Notes: a model not told the origin generated them from the sequence alone. A DNA stretch of 28,998 nt from Bacteroidetes bacterium UBA955 (GCA_002293105.1 DBCP01000066.1:1-28998); one strand, 5' to 3'; shown: positions 1 through 8,209, counted from the first letter of the stretch. Numbers and translations: made by a program.

Positions 1-338
1 GGCAGAATCATTTGATCCGTCCGATGTTCTATGCCGCCTACCACCACATCGAAAATATTTCCAATCCTGACGGCGCTTCGCGTCTGTACAGCGTTGTTGG
101 ATATATCTGTGAAACCGATACTTTGGGTTACGATCGCAAATTGCAAGAGGTGAGGGAAGGGGATGTTTTACGCATTCATAACGCAGGAGCTTATGGATTT
201 AGCATGAGTAACAATTATAATGCGCGTTTGCGCCCTGCCGAGGTTTTGGTAAAGGATGGCCAGGCGCATTTGATTAGGAAAAGGGAGGTGCTAGAAGATC
301 TCATTCGCAACGAAATTGAGTTGGATGGCTTGATTTGA
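1..338 (+). CDS. lysA: Diaminopimelate decarboxylase, C-terminal part (cut by window start)
   Basis: This is the last ~112 residues of meso-diaminopimelate decarboxylase, the PLP enzyme that makes L-lysine in the cytoplasm. The reading frame is open to the window edge (first full codon at 3), reading QNHLIRPMFYAAYHH, so the TTG at 12 is an internal Leu and not a start. Family landmarks are the LIRP..Y.AYHH segment, a CE-like motif (ICETDTLG) close to the position of the active-site Cys-Glu, and GAYGFSMSNNYNARLRPAEVLV, which contains the conserved substrate/PLP-contacting Tyr region of the C-terminal beta-barrel. The gene ends 18 bases before a strong hairpin terminator and converges on the minus-strand susCD operon. 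The N-terminal PLP barrel lies outside the window. Confidence 0.95.
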   Translation, partial: QNHLIRPMFYAAYHHIENISNPDGASRLYSVVGYICETDTLGYDRKLQEVREGDVLRIHNAGAYGFSMSNNYNARLRPAEVLVKDGQAHLIRKREVLEDLIRNEIELDGLI

Positions 339-356
339 TTTTGATAATCGCTTTAT

Positions 357-397
357 AAAGAGAAAGGGCGCCAAATAACTTGGCGCCCTTTCTCTTT
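357..397. terminator. Bidirectional hairpin terminator between lysA and the susCD operon
   Basis: A perfect 18-bp inverted repeat (357-374 and 380-397) with a 5-base loop. The inner stem is GC-rich (GGCGCC) and the outer stem is A/T-rich, so each strand reads a GC stem followed by a T-rich run. It lies in the only gap between two convergent transcription units and can serve both. Confidence 0.9.
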
Positions 398-443
398 GTA
401 TGTGCACAGCGGTTGTGCAAAATGCTATAATCCTTAGAAGCAA

Positions 444-1301
444 TTACTCGCAATTCTGATTCAAGAAATACTCATACGTTCCGTCAACTGTGTCGTTGGA
501 GTTGCGAATCTTGCCACGTACAATCTGAAACTGTACACTCAGGATTTTCTGCCCACCTGGATTCACCGATGCAAAAAACTTGTTCGGTATCATACTCAAT
601 GAAAACTTGCCGTTGCCATTGTTCTTCATCGCCAACTGCGGAGCAGTAGCCACCTTCGTAATGGATACAATTTGAACGAAATCAGCAGCGCCAGCGCCAA
701 TTCTGGCTTTTGCGTAAACGTAGAAATCTTCTTTGTCTTTCAATGTATCCTTGGTTTCCAGATTGCGATCGTAAAGGATTGTCAATACGTCGCTGCCACC
801 AATCGACAAAGTATCTTTTTTGGCTAATTTGGGGAAAGGGGCAACTTTTTGAGGCCCAACGACTGGCGGTGCCAAATCAATTTTCAAATCCTCGGTCTTA
901 TCTTCACCTGCAGCACCACCGGTACCGTCTTTTTTCTTCAATAACAAACTGATATCGTTGTTATAGAGTTCGGCAGCCGTTACTTCATAAAACTGGGTAG
1001 GAACCATGCGGTAGAAATACAAGTCATTCCCTGCTGAACGCATTTGCAAAGCATCGTTGCTCGCCTGCCAGGTTCCATTGTTTAAAGGATGTCCAACCGC
1101 ATGCTCATTGGGCGTCCATGTCCACATGTACAAAGGATCAGTAGTTCCCGCCAATTGTTGACGATCACACTTTTTGATATCCACCCAAATGGTAATGGAA
1201 TCGTTTGGGTTGATGGGGTCCGGTGTAGCCCAAGCTTTTTGAGCAACCAACTTGCCGATGCTCATCAATACAGCCGTAATAACAAATAATAACTTTTTCA
1301 T
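444..1301 (-). CDS. Secreted protein of unknown function, last gene of the susCD operon
   Basis: A 285-residue protein with a Sec signal peptide (MKKLLFVITAVLMSIGKLVAQ, likely cut after VAQ) and no lipobox cysteine. I do not recognise a family with certainty. The first mature half (ATPDPINPNDSITIWVDI, then MWTWTPNE, NGTWQASNDALQM, DLYFYRMVPTQFYEV) has the alternating Trp/Tyr and strand pattern of beta-sandwich glycan-binding or early-set domains that accompany SusCD systems. The second half (DVLTILYDRNLETKDTL, then a strand-rich end) looks like another beta domain. It starts 8 bases after the preceding lipoprotein gene and is followed by the hairpin at 357-397, so it closes the operon. An export or surface role as an accessory binding protein is inference from context; it could be a SusE/SusF-like analogue. 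No sorting domain of the T9SS type is seen. Confidence 0.75.
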   Translation of the reverse strand: MKKLLFVITAVLMSIGKLVAQKAWATPDPINPNDSITIWVDIKKCDRQQLAGTTDPLYMWTWTPNEHAVGHPLNNGTWQASNDALQMRSAGNDLYFYRMVPTQFYEVTAAELYNNDISLLLKKKDGTGGAAGEDKTEDLKIDLAPPVVGPQKVAPFPKLAKKDTLSIGGSDVLTILYDRNLETKDTLKDKEDFYVYAKARIGAGAADFVQIVSITKVATAPQLAMKNNGNGKFSLSMIPNKFFASVNPGGQKILSVQFQIVRGKIRNSNDTVDGTYEYFLNQNCE

Positions 1302-1309
1302 GGTGTGGC

Positions 1310-1804
1310 TTATTTGCGGTTAAAGGTTAAGTGATAGCTCACGGTGCGTTTGCCACCGCAAATTTTGTTGTATTTCAAAACCAAGAAATTGTCTTGGGGT
1401 CTTACGGGACGGATCATTTTCATGCTGTTTTCATTAGGACTTGACGCATCGAAATTGACAAAACTCGGATATTCGTCGTTGTCAAATGCCCATTTACCTG
1501 TGGTGTTTTTAAACAATGAACTTCCGGCACCGGGTGTAATGGTGTAACTACCGCTTTTGTCAAAGCTGATTTCCATGGGTGCTCCATCGATGTAGGCCTC
1601 CGTCACATTTCTTAGTGTATCGCTTTCAACAAAAGCCAATTGCACGTTTACATCGATTTGGTCAACCCTACTCAAAATCCACTGTGTGCTTATACCGTCA
1701 ATTTGATTGGCTTTCGGACCCAATACTTTCTTCTCGGGACGACAAGATGATATGCCCAAGACCAATACCATGGTCATTGCGGCTAGGTTAAATATTCGTT
1801 TCAT
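1310..1804 (-). CDS. Small lipoprotein in the susCD operon (DUF5004-like, tentative)
   Basis: A 164-residue lipoprotein. Starting at the ATG at 1804, the signal peptide MKRIFNLAAMTMVLVLGISSC carries a lipobox (I-S-S-C) followed by RPEKK. An in-frame TTG at 1813 would add three residues, but the ATG is preferred because an AGGAGG sits 9 bases upstream and the ATG overlaps the susD stop (TAATG). The mature part begins with a segment ending in STQWILSRVDQIDVN and has a repeated beta-strand pattern with aromatic residues. This resembles the short DUF5004-type lipoproteins found beside SusCD pairs, but that assignment is from memory of the family pattern and is tentative. It is translationally coupled to susD and is probably anchored in the outer membrane. 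Its ligand is unknown. Confidence 0.75.
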   Translation of the reverse strand: MKRIFNLAAMTMVLVLGISSCRPEKKVLGPKANQIDGISTQWILSRVDQIDVNVQLAFVESDTLRNVTEAYIDGAPMEISFDKSGSYTITPGAGSSLFKNTTGKWAFDNDEYPSFVNFDASSPNENSMKMIRPVRPQDNFLVLKYNKICGGKRTVSYHLTFNRK

Positions 1805-3189
1805 TAGTTGCAACCTCCTGTTGGGTTAATTTCAAAAATCGTGGTTTTTTCAGTAATCGGGAACTGCAATAAAAATCCTGGACAGTCCCAACGATGGCCC
1901 CGCACAAAAATATTCTGACTTTCCACGGCACCCAAACGTTTAATTTCTGGGGTGCGGTCGCCCTGGAACAACAATTCAATTCGGCGCTGTACGCGCGTTG
2001 CATCAATAATCTGCTGGGCGGTAGATCCGCTAGCAACCACTTTGCTGTTGTCAGTATAAGCGCGGGTAATGATTGCATTGATATCGGCTGTGGCTGTTGT
2101 TAAATCGCCACCACTTTTGGCCAAGGCCTCGGCACGAATCAAATGCATCTGCGTCAAATGCAATACGGGCACGTTGAAGAATGGCGCGTTAAACATCTCG
2201 CTTTTCACAAATTCGTTTTGTGCTCCGGCATTTACCACAGTTAACAATTTCAAACGCTTGTCGATTGCCAAGTCTACATTCAAATTGGCCCACAATTCGC
2301 GAGACATTTGGCAGGTTGGGTTTCCAGGAGAGTAGTTGTCTGAATATCCACCGCTGCGTTTGTCGTTGATCCCTGTGCTCACAATTTTGAAGATGTGCTC
2401 GCTGCTTGCATCCGATGAAAACACATTCACTGTATCGCTCAATGTATATTTCTTTGAGTCAATCACACTGCTCGCGTAGGTCGCCGCATCGGTGTATTTG
2501 CCCATTTGGAAGTATACGTGCGCCAAAAGGGCCTTTGCACTCATTTTGTCGGCATAGTCACCATTCGATTCAGGTAAATTGGTTTCTGCATCTTTCAAAT
2601 CGCTCAAAATGGCATCATAAGCCTCGGCAACAGTCAACCTCGGACTGGGCTTGGTAGAAGCCGCTTTCACAATGGCGATACCCGGATGGTCGTTCTTGGC
2701 GGAGTATCCATAAGGATGGGCAAACATGCGCACAGCCGTAAAGTGACACAATCCGCGAATGAATTTGATTTCACCCGTCATTCGGTCTTTGTCGGCCTGA
2801 CTCAAATCAGCCACTTTATCCATGTTGTCTTGAACAAAGTTTGCACGGAAAATGGCGCGATAAAGGATGCTGTAATAACCTCCGCAGGTGCTGTTGAAGA
2901 ACAAAACGTTGTGGCTGTGGAGTTCGCGCAAGTCGTTATTGTTTGGGCTTGCCAAGTTGTCTGATTGCATTTCGCTCATCATCTGAGAGAATCCGCCGAA
3001 TGTGTTGGCCACTTCATTGTATGACGCATTCAACAATCGTTGCAAATCATCCGTGGTCTTGATGGCATCATCCACCAACAATTCGTTGGGTGGGGGTGTC
3101 TCAATCATATTGTCGCACGAGACCATCGCACCACCCATGATGGCCATCGACAGTAACATAGCGAAGGAATAAAATAAGTTCTTTTTCAT
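1804..3189 (-). CDS. SusD/RagB-family outer-membrane nutrient-binding lipoprotein
   Basis: 461 residues. The signal peptide ends in a lipobox (M-V-S-C, Cys25) followed by DN, giving a lipid-anchored surface protein. The N-terminal pattern (ETPPPNELLVDDAIKTTDDL, then RLLNASYNEV) and the C-terminal pattern (RRIELLFQGDRTPEIKR) are classic SusD family marks; the middle is the TPR-like helical scaffold (AKALLAHVYFQMGKYTDAATYASSVI). SusD proteins form the lid over the SusC barrel and capture glycans, peptides or other ligands. The gene starts two bases after the susC stop, so the pair is co-transcribed and must form one importer. The length is somewhat below that of many SusD proteins (around 500), with no sign of truncation. 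The substrate cannot be predicted because no hydrolase is linked. Confidence 0.95.
   Translation of the reverse strand: MKKNLFYSFAMLLSMAIMGGAMVSCDNMIETPPPNELLVDDAIKTTDDLQRLLNASYNEVANTFGGFSQMMSEMQSDNLASPNNNDLRELHSHNVLFFNSTCGGYYSILYRAIFRANFVQDNMDKVADLSQADKDRMTGEIKFIRGLCHFTAVRMFAHPYGYSAKNDHPGIAIVKAASTKPSPRLTVAEAYDAILSDLKDAETNLPESNGDYADKMSAKALLAHVYFQMGKYTDAATYASSVIDSKKYTLSDTVNVFSSDASSEHIFKIVSTGINDKRSGGYSDNYSPGNPTCQMSRELWANLNVDLAIDKRLKLLTVVNAGAQNEFVKSEMFNAPFFNVPVLHLTQMHLIRAEALAKSGGDLTTATADINAIITRAYTDNSKVVASGSTAQQIIDATRVQRRIELLFQGDRTPEIKRLGAVESQNIFVRGHRWDCPGFLLQFPITEKTTIFEINPTGGCN
1814..1819 (-). promoter_or_regulatory. Shine-Dalgarno AGGAGG that fixes the start of the small lipoprotein
   Basis: On the minus strand AGGAGG is followed by nine bases and then ATG (1804), itself overlapping the susD stop codon as TAATG. 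It lies inside the end of susD. Most other genes here show no such site, so it decides the start and points to coupled translation. Confidence 0.65.
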
Positions 3190-3191
3190 GA

Positions 3192-6100
3192 TTAGAAGCT
3201 AAAGTTTAGGGCCACACTCACACTCTTTTCTTGGGGTGTGGTGAGGTAGGTGATACTGCCCGACATGTTACGGTCGGTTGGGTTTTCGAAATCTCGGGCG
3301 ATTTCAGGGTCGATACCTGTGTAGCGCGTCCATGTCAACAAGTTGGTACCCACCAACATGATACGTGCTGCATCGAACTTGGATTTTTTCAACCAAGCTG
3401 CAGGTAATTTGTAGCTGATGTTTACGCTGCGCAAACGGATGTAAGATCCATCTTGCAACCACAAATCAGTATTGACCCATGGGGTTGTAGATCCATGATT
3501 GAAAGTGCTCAAGGTCATTTTGGGATACAAAGCATCGTCGCCAGGATTCTGCCAACGATCCAATACACGACGGTCCATGTTCCAATCGGTCATCAAACTC
3601 AACTGACGTTTCACTGAGCTTTCGAAAATACTTCCTCCCCAATTGAAGTAGATGTTTGCGTTCAATTCCCAATTTTTGTAGGAGATGGTGTTTGCCAAGT
3701 TGCCGAAGGCCTTTGGCAAAACGTTACCCACGGCCACGCGATTGGCTGGGTCCCACTTGGTGGTTTGGTTACCATTCAAGTCAAAATAAACAGGGGCTCC
3801 AGTGGCGGGGTCTACATGTGAGAAACGTACCAAGAAGTTTGTACCTACTGGTTGATTCAATACCACACGCGTATCATTGGTTCCACCGCTGATTGCATCG
3901 GGGGTGTAAACACCAATGCTGGTAATCTCGTTTACGTTGCGGGCGATGCTGAAGTTGGTGGTCCAGTTGGTGCGCTTGGTGCGGATGTTCACCGTTTTCA
4001 AACTGAATTCAACGCCTTCGTTGGTGATGCCTCCCACGTTGTCGTAGAAACTACCAAAACCCGTAGAAACTGGAATCGAAACATTCATGATAACATCGCT
4101 GGTTACCTTGTTGTAATAGGTAATTTCGGTGCTAATACGACCTTTTGCAAAAGCCATCTCAACACCTGCGTCGAAGTTGACTGTGCTCTCCCAACGCAAA
4201 TTCGGGTTTTCCAAACGTGAAGGTGCCAATTGTGGCTGGCCATTGTATCTAGGCAAGTTGCTGCTAGGTGTAATGGTACCCCAACGCGCGTAGTTGTCGA
4301 AGTTGGCATTGCCAGACTTTCCAATACCCGCACGCAATTTCATGAAGTTGATCCATTTGTATTGTTTCATGAATTGCTCTTCGCTAAGAATGTATCCAAC
4401 TGCTGCAGCAGGGAAGAAGCCATAACGGTTGTTGCGACCGAAGCGAGAACTTCCGTCCCAACGACTGGTTAACTGAAAGTTCAATTTGTTTTTGTAGCTG
4501 TAGTTGAAGCGACCGAAATAACTAATGAAGGCCCATTCGTAAGGCGTTCTGCTGAATGCTTGCAATGCGGTATCAGGGATGGCCACTTCATCGATGGGTC
4601 CCGTAGCATCAAAGTTTTCAACGTATTTGCTCTTCGTGGTGCTATGCTGTGACTCCGTGCCGGCCATTGCATTAACTGAATGATTTTTGCTCAATTCCTT
4701 GTTCCACTGTGCGGTTAGAAATTGGTTGCGGTTAAAGGTCCAACTTGGGTACCATTTTGCATTTCCGTTTTGCTGGTAATTGCCATTGTACAACTTGATC
4801 AACGCGGCAGGTTCATACAAGTACTCATTGTAATCCATGTAGTCGATGCTTGTGCTATAGTTGACGGTCAAATTCTTATTGATCTCGTAGCTCACATTCG
4901 CATTGTTAATCGAACGTAACTCAATGGTGCGCCAATTTTTCAAATCGCGTACGGTTTGCAAACCAACGGGGGTGATATTGGATTTACTCGCGCTATCATA
5001 AATAGGGGTCAAAGGGTAGATGGGCAACATGGTACTCATCGCAGAGCCCAATCCACCGGCCCATGACGCGTCTACACGGGTGTTTGTACCGCGGCTCAAC
5101 GACTGCGACAATTGAATGTTCAATCCTTTGATGGGGCGATAGTCTAAGTTAATACGCTCAGAAACACGGTTGTATTTGTTGCCAATGATGAAACTACCGT
5201 TATCGTCCATAGACAGGATGCCTTTTACGGCGAAGTTCTTGCCCATGTAATTGGTCGACAAATTGTAGTTCTGTTTGAAGCCATGGCCGATGACTTGATC
5301 GATCCAGTTGGTGTGGTTCTTCGGGTCGTTGGCCTGTGCCCAGCTCATGCGGATGCCATTGAGCGACAAATCAGGTGTTCCCGTTCTACCATCGTTATAC
5401 CATGCTTCTTCGTATAATTGCAACCATTCGGGCGCTGAAAGCATATCGGGCTTGCGGGTTGGACTTGAACTTCCCCAACGGGCGCTTACATCGAATTTTA
5501 ATCCTTGTTTGCGAGCGCGTTTGGTCGTGATCAAAATTACCCCGTTGGCACCGCGCGAACCGTAAATGCTCGTGGCAGCTGCGTCCTTCAAAATTTCGAT
5601 GTTCTCAATATCGTCTGGGTTGATGCTCGCCAACGGGTTGTTGTTGAATCCGCCACCCCAGTTTGAACCATTTGCACGGTTCATGAAATAATCTTGTGAA
5701 ACGGGTATTCCATCGATGACATACAATGGATCGCCCGCAGCAGAAATAGAAGAAGCTCCGCGAACGCGAATCAACGATGCCGAACCCGCCATACCACTAC
5801 CAACGATAACTTGTACACCGGCAGCTTTACCTTGCAATGCTGCTTCGAATGAAGGCGCTGGCATGTCGGTAATTTCTTTGCCCGATACGGTGGCAATTGA
5901 GCCAACCACATTTCGGCGACTCTGACGTCCGTATCCCACAATCACCACATCGCCCATACTGGAAATTGCGTTTTTTAGGGCTGCGTTGAGGTTTGTGGTC
6001 TCGTTGAGTTTGATTTCAACTTTTGCCAATACATCCTCCATTTGGTCTTTGGAGAAAATGACGTTGTACGTTCCTGGGGCGATGCCACCGATGTTGTACG

Positions 6101-6293
6101 AACCGTCGGCCAGTGATTTGGCTTTGAAATCGGTTTTGTACACCTCAATGGTGACCCCTTCGATGGGCTTCTTGGTAGACTCGTCGGTCACCAAACCAGC
6201 CAAGGATCCTGTTTGCGCGAAGGCCGTTACCGCACCAAATAAGGCAATGGCGGCAGTAATGATGGCTTTACGCGTGGGTATCAATGTAAACAT
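3192..6293 (-). CDS. SusC/RagA-family TonB-dependent outer-membrane transporter
   Basis: 1033 residues. A signal peptide (cut near AFAQ, residue 27) is followed by a carboxypeptidase-regulatory-like beta-sandwich (about 30-110), then a TonB-box-like segment (GDVVIVGYGRQ) and the plug domain (about 115-262: LQGKAAGVQV, RVRGASSI, DPLYVIDGIPV, IEILKDAAATSIYGSRGANGVILITTK). The rest is the 22-strand beta-barrel, ending in an aromatic residue (SVALNFSF) as needed for BAM recognition. It imports the ligand presented by the adjacent SusD, using TonB energy. There is no N-terminal STN domain and no FecR/anti-sigma partner nearby, so regulation by a classical trans-envelope sigma cascade is not indicated. 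Its upstream gap holds a good promoter overlapped by a repeated octamer. Function is sure, substrate unknown. Confidence 0.97.
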   Translation of the reverse strand: MFTLIPTRKAIITAAIALFGAVTAFAQTGSLAGLVTDESTKKPIEGVTIEVYKTDFKAKSLADGSYNIGGIAPGTYNVIFSKDQMEDVLAKVEIKLNETTNLNAALKNAISSMGDVVIVGYGRQSRRNVVGSIATVSGKEITDMPAPSFEAALQGKAAGVQVIVGSGMAGSASLIRVRGASSISAAGDPLYVIDGIPVSQDYFMNRANGSNWGGGFNNNPLASINPDDIENIEILKDAAATSIYGSRGANGVILITTKRARKQGLKFDVSARWGSSSPTRKPDMLSAPEWLQLYEEAWYNDGRTGTPDLSLNGIRMSWAQANDPKNHTNWIDQVIGHGFKQNYNLSTNYMGKNFAVKGILSMDDNGSFIIGNKYNRVSERINLDYRPIKGLNIQLSQSLSRGTNTRVDASWAGGLGSAMSTMLPIYPLTPIYDSASKSNITPVGLQTVRDLKNWRTIELRSINNANVSYEINKNLTVNYSTSIDYMDYNEYLYEPAALIKLYNGNYQQNGNAKWYPSWTFNRNQFLTAQWNKELSKNHSVNAMAGTESQHSTTKSKYVENFDATGPIDEVAIPDTALQAFSRTPYEWAFISYFGRFNYSYKNKLNFQLTSRWDGSSRFGRNNRYGFFPAAAVGYILSEEQFMKQYKWINFMKLRAGIGKSGNANFDNYARWGTITPSSNLPRYNGQPQLAPSRLENPNLRWESTVNFDAGVEMAFAKGRISTEITYYNKVTSDVIMNVSIPVSTGFGSFYDNVGGITNEGVEFSLKTVNIRTKRTNWTTNFSIARNVNEITSIGVYTPDAISGGTNDTRVVLNQPVGTNFLVRFSHVDPATGAPVYFDLNGNQTTKWDPANRVAVGNVLPKAFGNLANTISYKNWELNANIYFNWGGSIFESSVKRQLSLMTDWNMDRRVLDRWQNPGDDALYPKMTLSTFNHGSTTPWVNTDLWLQDGSYIRLRSVNISYKLPAAWLKKSKFDAARIMLVGTNLLTWTRYTGIDPEIARDFENPTDRNMSGSITYLTTPQEKSVSVALNFSF

Positions 6294-6310
6294 AGGCTTA
6301 ATTTAGGGCA

Positions 6311-6341
6311 GCAATATAAAGAAAATTTAAAGAAGTGTCAA
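6311..6341 (-). promoter_or_regulatory. Promoter of the susC operon
   Basis: On the minus strand TTGACA (6336-6341) is followed by 17 bases and TATATT (6313-6318), then GC. In Bacteroidota terms this is TTG-N20-TAnnTT. It places the transcript start near 6306, about 13 bases before the susC ATG, similar to the short leaders of other genes here. The -33 part lies inside one copy of the AAGTGTCAAT repeat. Confidence 0.6.
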
Positions 6342-6366
6342 TTCTACAATTACAAAAAGTGTCAAT
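6333..6366. repeat. Tandem decamer AAGTGTCAAT in the susC promoter (candidate operator)
   Basis: Two exact copies of AAGTGTCAAT (6333-6342 and 6357-6366), 24 bases apart, which is a little over two helix turns. On the transcribed strand each reads ATTGACACTT. The proximal copy contains the -33 hexamer; the distal one is just upstream. The octamer AAGTGTCA is also found twice upstream of the ECF sigma gene at 18471-18497. A regulator-binding site is inference. Confidence 0.5.
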
Positions 6367-6449
6367 ATGACGATTTAGTTTTTGAATGACTGCGCAACGA
6401 CTGCACATTGCAGAATATGTGGTCTTTGGAATACCCAAAAGCAATGGGG

Positions 6450-7694
6450 TTAATCCTTGGAATTTTCTCTGATTGGATAAAAATGCAATACCGTTCTGAA
6501 CCCTACATGATTGTTTCGATGATTGCTCTGCATGAAAAAGACCGCCATCGGATCCAAATAGTAAAAGTCCTGTGACCATGCGCCACCTTTCACTGCATAA
6601 TGCTGTTTTAATGTTTCCGCATCAACCAAGTAACCGGAAAAGTCAAACACAGTCATTTGCTGGTATGCGTTTTCAATCAACTGTCCGTTCGTATTCAGAA
6701 TGGTGGTTTTGTTGTTGAACAAATGTCCGTAAGCCGATGTAGATGTCCATTCGGCAACATTCCCTACTAGGTGAGATACGCTGGGGTAGGGTTTTGCTGG
6801 AATTTGCCTTGCAGGGAGGGGTTTCAGCAATGTTTCCGACAACTCATTTTGGATATTTAGTCCACGGGCAGTTTTTGTGCCTGCATAGGCTACCGGGATA
6901 TTTTTACTTTCTTGATGTTGGATAAATGTGAACAATCCACCGCCCATTTTTTGATTGTTGCGAAAATAACTTCCAGCAATTTCATCCTTGCCCACCCCAA
7001 TTTGACTGGGTTGTTGTATGCTCATTTCGTATAAACACATCCATTCAGCGGTGGTGGGGAGTTCGGCAATCACGGTGAGGCCCGCTTTGCGCATCGCGGC
7101 TTGGAGCGAAGCGTATTCGGGAGATGTATTTAGTTCGTGGGTTAACCACTGGCAGTAGGCCGTTGCTTGTAATTGACTCACCCCTACAACTGGGTATTGG
7201 TCGTAGGTATTTGCCTGGAAATAAAGCCAAGTATATGGGTTGGTGACCGCGGAGCGCTCCGCGTTAGCCGCAAAAGGGGCCCAAACAGTGGTGTCTGGTT
7301 TGAGTTGCGATACCGTGAATCCAAGGTTTTCTTTGATCCATTGGCTATCCCTCAAAAAGTCTTTGTATTCTCCGTTTGTGGTTTCCGTGCGATGGGCCAA
7401 AAATGGACCGCAAGAAATCATCTCTTCAATGGCAAAGATGGTGTCATAACCTGTTTGGGCTTGCGATGGAAATTGATTGAAACGCAATCCTTCGGGTTGA
7501 AAACAGGGGAAGTAGTTGTTGAGTTTGTTTTGCTTGGATTTTAACAAAGAAATTGGAGGAACCAAGGATTGCTTAGCTCCTTCAACAGCGGTAAAATAGT
7601 ATCTCATCAGGTATTCCGGATGGGGCGTTTTTTGTGCACCTAAAGCCGTGAATACAAGCAGGGATAATATGCCTGTGAGAATGCTCTTTCGCAT
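6450..7694 (-). CDS. Secreted FGE/sulfatase-modifying-factor fold protein
   Basis: 414 residues with a signal peptide (MRKSILTGILSLLVFTALGAQ) and no lipobox. The body shows the formylglycine-generating-enzyme fold: HRTETTNGEYKDFL, then YPVVGVSQLQATAYCQWLTHE, then AELPTTAEWMCLYE, then VGNVAEWTS, then KGGAWSQDFYYLDP, ending in NNHVGFRTVLHF. The two catalytic cysteines of true FGE lie in the C-terminal part of that fold, and this protein has no cysteine after EWMCLYE, so sulfatase activation is unlikely. In Bacteroidota the same fold is used by the gliding/T9SS proteins GldJ and GldK, but those are lipoproteins and this one lacks the lipid anchor. A structural or binding role in the periplasm or outside is more likely. 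It starts 17 bases after the peroxiredoxin gene and is probably co-transcribed. Confidence 0.85.
   Translation of the reverse strand: MRKSILTGILSLLVFTALGAQKTPHPEYLMRYYFTAVEGAKQSLVPPISLLKSKQNKLNNYFPCFQPEGLRFNQFPSQAQTGYDTIFAIEEMISCGPFLAHRTETTNGEYKDFLRDSQWIKENLGFTVSQLKPDTTVWAPFAANAERSAVTNPYTWLYFQANTYDQYPVVGVSQLQATAYCQWLTHELNTSPEYASLQAAMRKAGLTVIAELPTTAEWMCLYEMSIQQPSQIGVGKDEIAGSYFRNNQKMGGGLFTFIQHQESKNIPVAYAGTKTARGLNIQNELSETLLKPLPARQIPAKPYPSVSHLVGNVAEWTSTSAYGHLFNNKTTILNTNGQLIENAYQQMTVFDFSGYLVDAETLKQHYAVKGGAWSQDFYYLDPMAVFFMQSNHRNNHVGFRTVLHFYPIRENSKD
7248..7263. repeat. 16-bp perfect GC-rich palindrome inside the FGE-fold gene
   Basis: CGCGGAGCGCTCCGCG reads the same on both strands, without loop. 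It is in frame and encodes part of AERSAV. Compare the GC-rich hairpins in lepA and the pseudouridine synthase gene. Confidence 0.5.
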
Positions 7695-7711
7695 TCTTCA
7701 AAAATAGGGGA

Positions 7712-8182
7712 TTAGTTCAAGGTCGACAAGACCGCTTTGATCTCGTCGAGATTGGGCATTTCGCCGGCATTTTCCAAAATCTCAGCGTGTTGGATAACCC
7801 CTGCAGCATCCACAACAAAAGCAGATCGCTTAGAAACACCTTTCATTCCAAAAGCAAAGGTTTCATAAATGGTTTCGTAGGCGGTGCTTACGTCTTTGTT
7901 GAAATCGCTCAACATTTGGAAGTTATAACCTTGTTGGGTTTTCCAGTTGTCCAAGGTGAAAACAGAATCCACAGAAATCGCCAATACTTCAGCATTCAAA
8001 GCCTCGTAATCCTTCAGGTTGTCGCGCACTGAACACAATTCAACGGTACAAACGCTGGTAAATGCTTGCGGATAGAACAATATCACCACGTTCTTGCCTA
8101 AGAACTGCGAAAGGCTAACTTCTTGCTTTTCGCTATTGAATAAAGTAAACTGGGGGGCGGGAGATCCAACTTGTATGCTCAT
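7712..8182 (-). CDS. Peroxiredoxin, PrxQ/BCP-AhpE-like
   Basis: 156 residues, cytoplasmic, no signal peptide. The thioredoxin-fold peroxidase core is clear: GSPAPQFTLFNSEKQEVSLSQFLGKNVVILFYPQAFTSVCTVELC, with the peroxidatic Cys45 in the (F)TxxCT motif and a second Cys50 five residues later as in PrxQ/BCP enzymes, where the pair can form the intramolecular disulfide. The conserved active-site Arg is in SKRSAFVVD. It reduces hydrogen peroxide and organic peroxides using thioredoxin-like donors. It has its own promoter (8202-8209) and leads a short unit with the FGE-fold gene. Exact subfamily (PrxQ versus AhpE type) is not certain; the C-x4-C spacing favours PrxQ. Confidence 0.93.
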   Translation of the reverse strand: MSIQVGSPAPQFTLFNSEKQEVSLSQFLGKNVVILFYPQAFTSVCTVELCSVRDNLKDYEALNAEVLAISVDSVFTLDNWKTQQGYNFQMLSDFNKDVSTAYETIYETFAFGMKGVSKRSAFVVDAAGVIQHAEILENAGEMPNLDEIKAVLSTLN

Positions 8183-8201
8183 ATTTGTATGTATTGATAA
8201 A

Positions 8202-8209
8202 CAAAGTTA
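8202..8209 (-). promoter_or_regulatory. -7 element of the peroxiredoxin gene
   Basis: TAACTTTG on the minus strand is an exact TAnnTTTG match, the Bacteroidota primary-sigma -7 box. It ends 19 bases before the ATG at 8182. A good -33 TTTG at the expected distance is not seen (TTTTC at 8227-8231 is the nearest). Confidence 0.6.

Noticed and set aside
444..1813. SusE/SusF identity for the two small exported proteins
   Set aside because: Position fits but sequence features are not specific enough, and the sizes are smaller than typical; left as unknown.
6298..6579. 93-residue minus-strand frame upstream of susC
   Set aside because: It overlaps the end of the FGE-fold gene in another frame, covers the susC promoter and has no recognisable features.
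7173..7544. 123-residue plus-strand frame within the FGE-fold gene
   Set aside because: Antisense shadow of a clear gene, with no domain or start signal.
6450..7694. FGE-fold protein as GldJ or GldK
   Set aside because: The fold fits, but the lipobox is missing and no other gld gene is next to it.
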